Positions 18,384 through 27,438 of a DNA stretch of 64,000 nt are shown piece after piece. How positions within the stretch are numbered: position 1 is the stretch's first letter; each line of letters begins with the position of its first letter. The DNA lies in NCBI RefSeq assembly GCF_000013665.1, contig NC_007912.1, positions 3,086,501 through 3,150,500 of the forward strand, written 5' to 3'. The DNA is from Saccharophagus degradans 2-40. Its GTDB lineage: Bacteria; Pseudomonadota; Gammaproteobacteria; Pseudomonadales; Cellvibrionaceae. The translations under genes were made by a program, and so were the position numbers. Under the pieces are notes generated by a model that saw nothing but the letters and a program-made list of their open reading frames with translations, ran no database searches and was not told the origin of the DNA.

Positions 18384-19712
18384 TTAAGCGGTGTAGCGTT
18401 TTAATACAGTAGTAATGTAAGGACCACAGAAACCAGAGGCATTTTTAATAACGTAATCGATGTCCGCATTGCGGTATTCATCGCGTACGTAATCTAAATC
18501 TGCGCACTCGGGATCAACTTCTTTTAAGCCTACGGTGGGAGGAACAACACCTTCTTGCAAAGAAATACATGCAGAAATTAACTCATGAGCAGAAGCGGCT
18601 TCTTGCGCATGACCAGTTGTACCTTTAATAGAGTTAACCAAGAATTTTTTGGAGGAATCGCCAAACACTTCGGCTATTGCATGGCTCTCTAAAACATCAT
18701 TTTTGCGAGTGGACGTACCATGTGTATTCATATACACAGTGCTAGAGGCTAAAACCTCATCGGTCAAACCAGCATTTTCTTTCGCCAAACGCATTGCGCG
18801 AATGTAACCAGGCTTGCTAACATCAGCCAAATGGGTAGCAGTATCGGTACTGTGACCAAAACCTACAACTTCTGCATAGATATTGGCGCCGCGAGCTTTT
18901 GCATGCTCTAAGTCTTCAAGAATTAAAGCACCTGCACCTTCACCCAAAATAAAACCACCTCGGTCTTTATCGAAAGGTTTCATTGGGCGCTCTAAATCAT
19001 TCTGCTGCGACATAGGGCCTTGTGCTGGCTCATCACAACATTCAAAAAAGCCAGACCAAGCAAGACCAGCAGAACATGCACCGGTAATGACCACATCTTG
19101 CGCACCACTCATAATTTCCAAATACGCAGAACGCATGCTAATACTTGCACTTGCACACGCACCAGCGGAGGGAATACCCGTACCTTCAATTCCGTATTCG
19201 TATGCAATAGTGCCCGAAAGACCACCTAGCGCACCATACTGGGTCAGCTCAAACACAGGTTTTGAACCGCGAATAAGTTGTGCGTCCCCGCTTGCAGCCG
19301 CATAGGTTACACCTACACGCTCCATATTTTCTTTTGATAAATCTAAACCAGAATCTTCCATAGCCAACTTTGCTGAAGCAATAGCGTAATAGATTGACCA
19401 GCCACCACGCTCAACACCAAAGTTTTCTATTTTGCGGAAAGTTTTAGGGTTAACAAATTTACTCACATCCAAGCCTTTAAAGCCTTCTGGAGCTTTGGTT
19501 AACTTCCCATCTACCAATTCAGGAACAAACACATCCATTTCGGCTGCGATTTTGGTTTTAAATTTATCAACCGGGTACCGCGTTACTTCTCTAAAATTAG
19601 TAACACCATGTTTTATAGACTCCCAGAAATCATGCTTACCAATTCCCACAGGAGAAATAGGCCCGATACCTGTAATTACTACGCGACGATTAACTGTATT
19701 TCGAATATCCAT
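18384..19712 (-). CDS. Beta-ketoacyl-ACP synthase (KAS II-like, divergent)
   Basis: A 442-aa condensing enzyme related to FabF. It has VVITGIGPISPVG at the N terminus, the nucleophile Cys in SAGACASASISM, and the two catalytic His residues in NTHGTSTRKND and GTTGHAQEAAS. It is expected to perform decarboxylative Claisen condensation of malonyl-ACP with the acyl chain. The C-terminal signature reads NASGFCGPYITTV rather than the common NSFGFGGTNA, so this is a specialised rather than housekeeping enzyme. Start at MDIRNTVN, preceded by GAGAAG; an upstream extension lacks family similarity. It is first in the run and no chain-length-factor partner is present. Confidence 0.9.
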   Translation of the reverse strand: MDIRNTVNRRVVITGIGPISPVGIGKHDFWESIKHGVTNFREVTRYPVDKFKTKIAAEMDVFVPELVDGKLTKAPEGFKGLDVSKFVNPKTFRKIENFGVERGGWSIYYAIASAKLAMEDSGLDLSKENMERVGVTYAAASGDAQLIRGSKPVFELTQYGALGGLSGTIAYEYGIEGTGIPSAGACASASISMRSAYLEIMSGAQDVVITGACSAGLAWSGFFECCDEPAQGPMSQQNDLERPMKPFDKDRGGFILGEGAGALILEDLEHAKARGANIYAEVVGFGHSTDTATHLADVSKPGYIRAMRLAKENAGLTDEVLASSTVYMNTHGTSTRKNDVLESHAIAEVFGDSSKKFLVNSIKGTTGHAQEAASAHELISACISLQEGVVPPTVGLKEVDPECADLDYVRDEYRNADIDYVIKNASGFCGPYITTVLKRYTA

Positions 19713-21235
19713 CTTCTCACCCCAAAGGTAAATAAAACACGAGCACTTAGCCCAAGAAAATAATAGAGCACCATCCCCCAACTCAAGAGGCGCCCTAAAA
19801 ATAAGACCAGAAAAAAGTATTAGACTTATTAACTTAAATATTTTTTTACTTACAAATAATATTTAAGAAAAATAATTTATCTCTTCGCCGGTATATTTCG
19901 CGAAGAGATTCTATGGGTGACACACTCGATTGCAAACTATTTTTTTAATTAATTTTCACTGATACCTAGATTTAATTATTGGCGCGACAAATTAGATTTT
20001 AAAATCACTCTGCATTCACTATTTTTTCACCGGTAAAAAAATAGAAAAACAAACAGTAAAAAACAAATAACAATAAATATTTATTTTTATAACAAACAAA
20101 AAACATCAATAACAAAAAATACCTTAAAAAAACACAACAACAACCCAGTACTTTCTTACTAGAAACCAATCACCCAAACCCAAAAACACAAGCACCCAAA
20201 ACACACATAAAAATAAATATTTGTCGTACCAACACCCACCACGCATACGGCGCCACGGCGGCCATCGACAACAATCAGAAAATATAAATGTAATAAAACA
20301 CGAGTGGCGCGACAAAATTTAAAAATAAAATGCGACAGAGCCACAACAAAGGAAAGCTGACGAAAAACTTAAGAATAAAACAAGGCAGGAAACAGTAATC
20401 ATTAAAATGAAGAAAAAGTAAAAACAAGATGAACCGCATAAATACAATATTGAACAACCTTGCCTCAACTGATTAATTACCCCACCCAATATTGCACAAA
20501 TATTTCACCGCCTGCAGGTCAGTATAGGAGACAACCGAACAATCAAATCTGCACAACGAGCTTCACGCTGAAGCAAGCAAACCCAAAACTGATCACACTT
20601 ACCATAACGTGAAGGCGAACGGTTAAAGCAGAAAATCAAACGCACCCAATTTGTGCGCTGTAGCGGGTTGCGTTATCAGGAACTGACACTTAGATGAATA
20701 CAGAAATAGGCAGCGCTACAAATTGAACAAATGACCAGCGCATAACTTTTTTAGCCTTAACCACTACGCTTTACAAGCTACAGGTAATTTAACGATTGAA
20801 GCCAACAACTGAAGATCTGATCAAAAAACAATCATCTTCGTTTTAACCACCGAAAGACGCCCCCACCAACATTTATTACAACCTTTTAGCGGAGCTACCC
20901 CCTCCCCTTACTAGCACAATAAACTGTCGAATAGATCACCTATCCTACACCGTAAACCTGACCACAGCCTTCATTAAACAAAGAAGCCAGCATGCAGCCT
21001 ATGAGAAACGGTTTAGCCACCACCAATGCTACTTGCCCGAGCGAAGAGGCTAATTTATATACACTAGATCTAGTAGTTGGCGCGAAAAGTAACGGGGCGC
21101 GACTAACGCTATAAACGAGCCCCCACTAAGAAGAAAATATTATAGATTGGCTGCTTTTTTGTGAAACCTGTTACAAGGCGCTAATAGCTGGTGATTGCAG
21201 ATTAGTAACCACTGACACCACAGTTTACCCACACT

Positions 21236-21244
21236 TTATCCACA
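21236..21244 (+). promoter_or_regulatory. DnaA box
   Basis: Exact TTATCCACA, the strong DnaA-binding sequence, about 490 bases before nrdA and next to a related TTTACCCACA. DnaA regulates nrd genes in some gammaproteobacteria, which makes the position plausible; a single box could also occur by chance. Confidence 0.5.
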
Positions 21245-21313
21245 GGCTATGCGCACAAAAAGCTCCTTGCAATCGAGACCAAACCGCATTATCTTGTATC
21301 CAAATTCTCAGCC

Positions 21314-21331
21314 ACCCCCATATATGGTGTT
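21314..21331. promoter_or_regulatory. NrdR-like box 1 (weaker)
   Basis: Centred on CCATATATGG with a GTGT right flank. It matches the NrdR consensus (acaCwATATATwGtgt) at most core positions but is not perfectly symmetric. It lies about 400 bases before nrdA. Confidence 0.45.
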
Positions 21332-21544
21332 TATCGCAAAATAAAACACAGGAAACAGATGGGGTGTTTGGCAGCTAAGTAACGCGAAAGATGGGTGCAA
21401 CGGATGTATTCAAACCCTAGCGCGGCAAGGCTTAGCGGCAAGATTACAGCCTTTTACTGGCGGTATGACATAAAAATAAAGCGATGCCCATTTAGCTTCT
21501 AGTAATTTTAAGCGCCAAATTTGGTTAGTTTTAGTGTTTTTATC

Positions 21545-21564
21545 AACCACTATATATAGTGGTT
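21545..21564. promoter_or_regulatory. NrdR-like box 2
   Basis: AACCACTATATATAGTGGTT, a perfect 20-base palindrome with the CACTATATATAGTG core of NrdR boxes. It lies 170 bases before the nrdA start. NrdR represses ribonucleotide reductase genes when dATP is high. The usual close tandem partner is not seen at 30-40 bases; the nearest similar site is 230 bases upstream. Confidence 0.75.
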
Positions 21565-21734
21565 TTTAGACGCGCTCAAAACGGCAATTTATTGGCACTT
21601 TTTTGCGAAGCTATGCAGCGCTTTTGACGATGTCACTCTTTGATCTTGGCATCATATATACGTAATTATTTAGCACTACCATTTTCTTAACACTATCCAC
21701 TTAATACGACTGTATTAATAGCGGGCACATATCT

Positions 21735-24644
21735 ATGCAAACAACTGAAACGGAAAACACAGGTAAACCTCAGGGCTCCCCTATAGCAGACAATGCTTCT
21801 TCCTCTTCTACCATCAACGCTACAGCACCAGGCCAACTGCGCGTTATTAAACGTAACGGCACCGTTGTACCCTATACAGACGACAAGATCTCTGTAGCTA
21901 TGACCAAAGCCTTTTTGGCGGTTGAAGGTGGCACCGCTGCTGCTTCACGTCGTATTCACGAAACAGTAGAAGGGTTGACCGCTCAGATTTCCGCGACGTT
22001 CAAGCGCCGCATGCCCTCGGGTGGCACCATCCACATTGAAGAAATTCAAGACCAAGTTGAACTTACATTAATGCGTGCGGGCGAACACAAAGTTGCGCGT
22101 GACTACGTTATTTACCGTGCTAAACGTGCCGAGCAACGTACCCCTGCCGTTAACGTAGAAGATGTAAACTTTAGCGATTTCCCCGAAATTAATGTTGTAG
22201 ACCACAACGGCGATCGTCACCCTCTCGATATCGACCGTATTAAAACCGTTGTTGCAGAAGCGTGTGCAGGCCTTAAAGATGTGGATGCAGACGCTATATT
22301 AAAAGAAGCCATGCGCAGCCTGTACGACGGCGTATCGCTTACTGATCTGAACACCGCGTTGGTTATTTCTGCGCGTACTCTTGTTGAAAAAGAGCCTAAC
22401 TACACTTACGCAACATCGCGCCTATTAATGGACAAGTTGCGTGCTGAGGCACTTAGCTTTTTGGGTATAGCTGAAGAAGCAACTCAAGCCGAAATGGAAA
22501 CCCTGTACGCTAAAACGCTACCAGCTTACATTGAAAAAGGTATAGAGCTAGACCTCATCTCACCTGATCTAGCCTCTTACGACCTTAACATGCTTGGCAA
22601 TGCACTTATCGCTGAGCGCGACTTGCAGTTCACATACTTGGGTTTACAAACCCTTTACGACCGTTACTTCCTGCACAGCAATGACGTTCGTATAGAATTG
22701 CCACAAATATTCTTTATGCGCGTAGCAATGGGCTTAGCGGCTAACGAAGAGAACAAAAACGAGCGCGCGGTAGAATTCTATCGTCTATTAAGCTCCTTCG
22801 ATTACATGAGCTCTACCCCAACCCTATTTAACGCAGGCACATTGCGTCCTCAGCTATCATCTTGTTACTTAACCACAGTACCCGATGACCTACACGGCAT
22901 TTACGGTGCGATGCAAGATAACGCCATGCTCTCTAAATGGGCTGGTGGTTTAGGTAACGATTGGACACCTGTACGCGGTTTAGGTGCGTACATTAAAGGC
23001 ACCAACGGTAAATCTCAGGGTGTTGTGCCTTTTCTTAAGGTAGCCAACGACACAGCGGTAGCGGTAAACCAAGGTGGCAAGCGTAAAGGTGCAGTATGTG
23101 CGTACTTAGAAACGTGGCACATGGATATAGAAGAGTTCTTAGAGCTGCGTAAAAACACCGGTGATGACCGTCGCCGTACCCACGATATGAACACCGCTAA
23201 CTGGGTACCCGATCTATTCATGAAGCGCGTATTTGAAGAGAAAGAATGGACCCTTTTCTCGCCAAACGACGTACCCGACTTGCACGACCTATTTGGTAGA
23301 GCATTCGAAGACCGTTACGAAGAATACGAGCGTCAAGCAGCAGCGGGTAAAATTCGTGTACACAAAAAAGTGCGCGCCTTAGACTTATGGCGCAAAATGC
23401 TAGGCATGCTGTTCGAAACAGGCCACCCTTGGATTACCTTTAAAGACGCCTGTAACCTGCGCAGCCCACAACAACACGCCGGTGTGGTTCACTCTTCTAA
23501 TTTGTGTACCGAAATTACTCTCAACACCAAGGCTAACGAAGAAATTGCAGTATGTAACCTAGGCTCTATTAACTTGGCGCAACACATTGTTGACGGCAAG
23601 CTGGATGAAGAGAAGCTTGCGCAAACGGTAAAAACTGCAGTGCGCATGCTAGATAACGTAATTGACATTAACTACTACGCAGTGGAAAGTGCGCGCACCT
23701 CTAACATGCGCCATCGCCCAGTTGGCTTAGGCCTTATGGGCTTCCAAGACGCGCTATACAAAATGAATATCTCCTATAGCAGCGACGACGCCGTTACCTT
23801 CGCCGACCGCTCTATGGAAGCTATCAGCTACCATGCTATTAAAGCGTCTAGCGAATTAGCCAAAGAGCGCGGCAGCTACTCTACTTTTGATGGGTCTTTA
23901 TGGAGCAAAGGTATTCTGCCTTTAGATTCCCTCGACCTATTAATAGAAAACCGTGGCGAGAAATTCATTAAAGTTGATAAGTCGTCTACCCACGACTGGG
24001 ATACCCTACGCGAAACTGTTAAAACTCAGGGTATGCGCAACTCTAACGTAATGGCAATTGCACCTACAGCTACCATTGCCAACATTACTGGTGTGTCGCA
24101 ATCTATCGAACCTACTTACCAAAACCTCTATGTAAAATCGAACCTTTCCGGCGAATTTACAGTGGTTAACCCTTACTTGGTTCACGATCTAAAAGAGCGC
24201 GGCCTATGGGATTCGGTAATGGTTAACGACCTAAAATACTACGAAGGGTCTTTGCAAAAAATTGATCGCATACCAGAAGATTTAAAAGCGCTTTACTCAA
24301 CGGCGTTTGAAGTTGAGCCGCGCTGGATTGTAGAAGCGGCAAGCCGTCGTCAAAAATGGATTGATCAGGCTCAAAGCTTGAACCTTTATATTGCTGGCGC
24401 AAACGGTAAAAAGCTCGACATCACCTATCGCATGGCGTGGTACAGCGGCCTTAAAACCACTTACTACTTGCGCGCACTGTCGGCGACAACTACAGAGAAA
24501 TCCACAGTTACCTCTGGCACACTTAACGCAGTATCATCCGGTGGCGGCGCGAGCCAAAGCGCAGCTGCAGCAGCAGAACCTGCACCTGCAGCGGTTCCAC
24601 TAGCTTGCTCTTTGGATGACCCAGATTGCGAAGCTTGCCAGTAA
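21735..24644 (+). CDS. nrdA: Class Ia ribonucleoside-diphosphate reductase, alpha subunit
   Basis: A 969-aa catalytic subunit reducing NDPs to dNDPs together with NrdB. The N terminus has a low-complexity leader then two ATP-cone-like segments (about 38-130 and 155-240: VIKRNGTVVPYTDDKIS and VVDHNGDRHPLDIDRIK). This duplicated allosteric arrangement is known from Pseudomonas NrdA. The active-site region SSCYLTTVPDD, the CNLGSINLAQH stretch and the C-terminal redox tail with paired cysteines (ACSLDDPDCEACQ) are present. An Ala/Pro/Ser-rich flexible linker precedes the tail. Probably regulated by NrdR. nrdB follows after a strong hairpin. Confidence 0.96.
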   Translation: MQTTETENTGKPQGSPIADNASSSSTINATAPGQLRVIKRNGTVVPYTDDKISVAMTKAFLAVEGGTAAASRRIHETVEGLTAQISATFKRRMPSGGTIHIEEIQDQVELTLMRAGEHKVARDYVIYRAKRAEQRTPAVNVEDVNFSDFPEINVVDHNGDRHPLDIDRIKTVVAEACAGLKDVDADAILKEAMRSLYDGVSLTDLNTALVISARTLVEKEPNYTYATSRLLMDKLRAEALSFLGIAEEATQAEMETLYAKTLPAYIEKGIELDLISPDLASYDLNMLGNALIAERDLQFTYLGLQTLYDRYFLHSNDVRIELPQIFFMRVAMGLAANEENKNERAVEFYRLLSSFDYMSSTPTLFNAGTLRPQLSSCYLTTVPDDLHGIYGAMQDNAMLSKWAGGLGNDWTPVRGLGAYIKGTNGKSQGVVPFLKVANDTAVAVNQGGKRKGAVCAYLETWHMDIEEFLELRKNTGDDRRRTHDMNTANWVPDLFMKRVFEEKEWTLFSPNDVPDLHDLFGRAFEDRYEEYERQAAAGKIRVHKKVRALDLWRKMLGMLFETGHPWITFKDACNLRSPQQHAGVVHSSNLCTEITLNTKANEEIAVCNLGSINLAQHIVDGKLDEEKLAQTVKTAVRMLDNVIDINYYAVESARTSNMRHRPVGLGLMGFQDALYKMNISYSSDDAVTFADRSMEAISYHAIKASSELAKERGSYSTFDGSLWSKGILPLDSLDLLIENRGEKFIKVDKSSTHDWDTLRETVKTQGMRNSNVMAIAPTATIANITGVSQSIEPTYQNLYVKSNLSGEFTVVNPYLVHDLKERGLWDSVMVNDLKYYEGSLQKIDRIPEDLKALYSTAFEVEPRWIVEAASRRQKWIDQAQSLNLYIAGANGKKLDITYRMAWYSGLKTTYYLRALSATTTEKSTVTSGTLNAVSSGGGASQSAAAAAEPAPAAVPLACSLDDPDCEACQ

Positions 24645-24665
24645 CGGTCTCGGGGGAGAGCGTCA

Positions 24666-24695
24666 GTTGTGCGGGGGCTTAGCCCCCGCCACAAC
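24666..24695 (+). other. Strong hairpin between nrdA and nrdB
   Basis: GTTGT-GCGGGGGC-TTA-GCCCCCGC-C-ACAAC, a stem of 13 pairs with one bulge, 21 bases after the nrdA stop. No T run follows, so it is more likely an mRNA stability or processing element that sets the NrdA:NrdB ratio than a full terminator. Confidence 0.6.
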
Positions 24696-24758
24696 ACCCC
24701 ACAGCACTCAATCAGCTTTATTACATTTTGAATTCACCACGTACACCAGGATTGCACC

Positions 24759-26030
24759 ATGCTTAATTGGGACGATTATCAAGAAGAAGACACCACCAGC
24801 GCGACAGCGAAAGAAAAAACTGTTGCTCCCGAAGTAGCCAAGGCGAGCCTAGACACCTTAAAGGCTGCCCCAGCGGTTGAAGAGCCCCCTGTAAACTACG
24901 AAGCCTCCAAAGAGCCTATCCCTGCAGATGCTGCCGAAGCGATTGCTTTAGCACAAAAAGCGATTGCGGAAATGGACCCCACTCTAGGGCTAGAAGAATT
25001 GGAAATTGGCGCAGAGCGTATTGAAGTTGACGATAAACGTATGATCAACTGCCGCGCCGACTTAAACCAACTGGTACCTTTTAAATATGATTGGGCTTGG
25101 CAAAAATACCTAGATGGTTGTGCAAACCACTGGATGCCACAAGAAGTAAACATGACCGCAGACGTCGCCACATGGAAAAGCCCCGATGGCCTTTCTGAAG
25201 ATGAGCGCCGTATTATTATGCGTTCACTGGGCTACTTCTCAACAGCTGACTCGCTTGTTGCAAACAACTTGGTATTAGCCATTTATCGCCACATTACCAA
25301 CCCTGAAGCGCGTCAGTATTTGTTGCGCCAAGCGTTTGAAGAAGCCATTCACACCCACGCCTACCAATACTGTATTGAATCTTTAGGCATGGACGAAGGT
25401 GAAGTATTTAACATGTACCGCGAAGTACCTTCGGTAGCTAAAAAAGCCGCATGGAGCATTGCACACACACAAGGCATGAGCGACCCAACGTTTAAAACAG
25501 GTACTCCAGAAGCCGACCAAGAATTGTTGCGCAACCTGATTGGCTTCTACGTAATTACAGAAGGTATCTTTTTCTATTGTGGTTTTACCCAAATTTTATC
25601 TATGGGTCGTCGCAATAAAATGACTGGTGTTGCCGAGCAGTTCCAATACATTCTTCGCGACGAATCTATGCACCTTAACTTTGGTATTGATGTAATCAAC
25701 CAAATTAAATTGGAAAACCCGCACCTTTGGACTGAAGAGTTCCAAGCGGAAACCAAGCAAATGATTCTGGAAGGCACCGAGCTAGAGATCGCTTACGCAC
25801 GTGACACCATGCCACGCGGTGTACTCGGTATGAACGCTGCCATGATGGAAGAATACCTACACTTTATTGCCAACCGCCGCATGGCGCAATTGGGCCTAGC
25901 AGAAGCTTACCCCGGCGCGAAAAATCCATTCCCATGGATGAGCGAGATTATGGATTTACGCAAAGAGAAAAACTTCTTTGAAACTCGCGTAATTGAATAC
26001 CAAACAGGTGGCGCGCTAAGCTGGGAGTAA
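24759..26030 (+). CDS. nrdB: Class Ia ribonucleoside-diphosphate reductase, beta subunit
   Basis: A 423-aa di-iron/tyrosyl-radical subunit partnering NrdA. The ferritin-like core holds the metal ligands in [12 protein letters not shown] and in the later [12 protein letters not shown] motif, with EGIFFYCGF between them. About 70 residues at the N terminus form an acidic, Ala/Glu-rich extension ([10 protein letters not shown]... to [11 protein letters not shown]) not needed for catalysis. It is the second gene of the nrdAB operon, 114 bases after nrdA, and is followed by a hairpin at 26066-26083. Confidence 0.95.
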   Translation: MLNWDDYQEEDTTSATAKEKTVAPEVAKASLDTLKAAPAVEEPPVNYEASKEPIPADAAEAIALAQKAIAEMDPTLGLEELEIGAERIEVDDKRMINCRADLNQLVPFKYDWAWQKYLDGCANHWMPQEVNMTADVATWKSPDGLSEDERRIIMRSLGYFSTADSLVANNLVLAIYRHITNPEARQYLLRQAFEEAIHTHAYQYCIESLGMDEGEVFNMYREVPSVAKKAAWSIAHTQGMSDPTFKTGTPEADQELLRNLIGFYVITEGIFFYCGFTQILSMGRRNKMTGVAEQFQYILRDESMHLNFGIDVINQIKLENPHLWTEEFQAETKQMILEGTELEIAYARDTMPRGVLGMNAAMMEEYLHFIANRRMAQLGLAEAYPGAKNPFPWMSEIMDLRKEKNFFETRVIEYQTGGALSWE

Positions 26031-26065
26031 CCTCCCTACAGTTACTCGCCAACTTCTGTATTATT

Positions 26066-26083
26066 GCTCCCCTTTCGGGGAGC
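26066..26083 (+). terminator. Hairpin terminator after nrdB
   Basis: GCTCCCC-TTTC-GGGGAGC followed by ATTTAAT, a compact stem with a weak T tract. It lies 36 bases after the nrdB stop. Confidence 0.7.
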
Positions 26084-26111
26084 ATTTAATTTACAAACGT
26101 GGTAACTAACA

Positions 26112-26321
26112 ATGAAAGATAAGGACACCCAATTAGAGAAAATTACAATACCAACAGATACCAACGAAGAAATAAACAAACAAGATTTAATACAGCTATT
26201 TAAAGCGATAGAAAAACTAAATAACAATATCGACGTACTGAATAAAATGATGGCACGTACCAACGCAGCCACTAGGCAATTCCGCGATGAACACCAGCGT
26301 CCACCCAAAATTATTCATTGA
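26112..26321 (+). CDS. Small hypothetical protein
   Basis: A 69-aa, charged, mostly helical product with no signal peptide or membrane segment. The middle (QLFKAIEKLNNNIDVLNKMM) has heptad-like spacing of Leu, Ile and Met and may be a coiled coil. It starts 29 bases after the nrdB terminator and is followed closely by another unrecognised gene on the same strand. Function unknown. Confidence 0.55.
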   Translation: MKDKDTQLEKITIPTDTNEEINKQDLIQLFKAIEKLNNNIDVLNKMMARTNAATRQFRDEHQRPPKIIH

Positions 26322-26363
26322 TATTCAAAAACAATAATACGAATTATCAATAAAGGCTTAGTG

Positions 26364-26837
26364 ATGCTTGGATTTAAAAAGCAGTTAGCGTGCACAGACG
26401 ACAATACGTCAACACGACCAACCGATTCCGAACCGCTCCCCTCTCTTTGTTCCAAAATCGAAAAGCTTAGCGCGTTCAACCAGCTTAACCACGTAGCCCT
26501 AGATACCAAGCAACTAATACGCAGCCTGCGCTATGTACGCGACGATTTAAAAATACTTCATCCAAAGCTTAACTTACCGAGTGGCCGCATAATACGCTGC
26601 TTAGTGCAAAGCGCCTTACATTCTGGTGCCCCAATAGAAGGCACACGTAACTACAACGAGCAATTAATCGCTTTGTTACAGCATATTTTGCACCGGGGCG
26701 AGATTGAATACAGTATTAGACATTGTTTTAAAGACCTAGATGGCGTAATGCCACTGTTTCCTAACAATGAACTCTATGGCCCGCAGCATGTGCGCCATTT
26801 TGCCACCAGAGCACTCACTCACTTGGGCGCAATATAA
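26364..26837 (+). CDS. Conserved-looking hypothetical protein
   Basis: A product of 157 aa from the ATG at 26364; a GTG one codon earlier is also possible, but AAAGG is better spaced for the ATG. Soluble, no signal peptide or membrane helix. The central part (DTKQLIRSLRYVRDDLKILHP, SGRIIRCLVQSALHSGAP) is rich in basic residues and looks helical. I do not recognise the family. The next gene starts 2 bases after the stop, so the two are probably co-transcribed. Confidence 0.65.
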   Translation: MLGFKKQLACTDDNTSTRPTDSEPLPSLCSKIEKLSAFNQLNHVALDTKQLIRSLRYVRDDLKILHPKLNLPSGRIIRCLVQSALHSGAPIEGTRNYNEQLIALLQHILHRGEIEYSIRHCFKDLDGVMPLFPNNELYGPQHVRHFATRALTHLGAI

Positions 26838-26839
26838 GC

Positions 26840-27325
26840 ATGGAGCCCATTCCTGCAACGCAAACCAAACCTATAGATTGGACTCTTATAACCCGCCTAA
26901 CCATCGAATTAGGCCACAAGAGCGTGCTGGTTTGCACATCAGAGCAGAGCGAACAACCTCCAGGCGATGAACTGCCAACAATCAAAACCCTGACTGCCGA
27001 TACCGCACAGCAGCATCAGCACACAGAAGCACTCGTAGTGGTTTACGACTGCATAGATACTCTATCGCCAGCAAACGGCCAAATGCTACTGGGGCACCTT
27101 AAAAACCTCATTTCCCCCAATATATTGGTAGTAACCCCCACACAGTCCAACTGGAAGCTCACCGACTTCATTGCCATGGGGTTTAAAGCCATTAGCAGCC
27201 CCCTGCTCAAACAAAACGGCTACACTGGTTATTACTACGATCTATGCACTTATAACCACAAACGCACTTGGAATAATCCCAAATTTTGGGCAAACCCTGA
27301 AAACTTCAATAAATTTCGATGGTAA
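26840..27325 (+). CDS. DUF6231-like protein
   Basis: A 161-aa soluble protein. The C terminus, NPKFWANPENFNKFRW, closely matches the ending I recall for the gammaproteobacterial DUF6231 family (FWANPENF-K-W). The middle alternates strands and helices (EALVVVYDCIDTL, GHLKNLISPNILVVT) like a methyltransferase- or receiver-like Rossmann fold, but no catalytic motif is evident. It starts 2 bases after the previous gene. Function unknown. Confidence 0.65.
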   Translation: MEPIPATQTKPIDWTLITRLTIELGHKSVLVCTSEQSEQPPGDELPTIKTLTADTAQQHQHTEALVVVYDCIDTLSPANGQMLLGHLKNLISPNILVVTPTQSNWKLTDFIAMGFKAISSPLLKQNGYTGYYYDLCTYNHKRTWNNPKFWANPENFNKFRW

Positions 27326-27438
27326 GCGTTATTTTTTTGACTACACTCATTAGTAGGTTACAGAATTAATAAGACGCCACCGCATTAAGCTATACATAGG
27401 CATAACCCTTACCACCCACAACAGTATCGAAGTAGTGC

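Larger units (their letters stand above)
19713..21734. other. Long AT-rich intergenic region
   Basis: About 2 kb between the divergent ketosynthase and nrdA genes. From about 19830 to 20460 the plus strand is dominated by A and C, with A runs and palindromes such as AATAAATATTTATT near 20074. Short minus-strand frames here (about 60 codons, rich in Phe, Trp, Val, Cys) look like products of this bias. From about 20500 to 21200 I see only small hairpins (for example GCTTCA-CGC-TGAAGC near 20560) and no convincing gene. The nrdA-proximal 500 bases carry a DnaA box and two NrdR-like palindromes. The promoter of the biosynthetic cluster must lie in the left part. Confidence 0.6.

Noticed and set aside
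9955..19712. Aryl polyene or polyyne biosynthetic cluster
   Set aside because: Aryl polyene loci need a ketoreductase, a second ketosynthase and an ammonia-lyase; polyyne loci need several desaturases. None is present.
20124..20457. Three overlapping minus-strand frames of about 60 codons
   Set aside because: They fall in the A/C-skewed region, are extremely rich in Phe, Trp, Val and Cys, and have no ribosome sites; explained by base composition.
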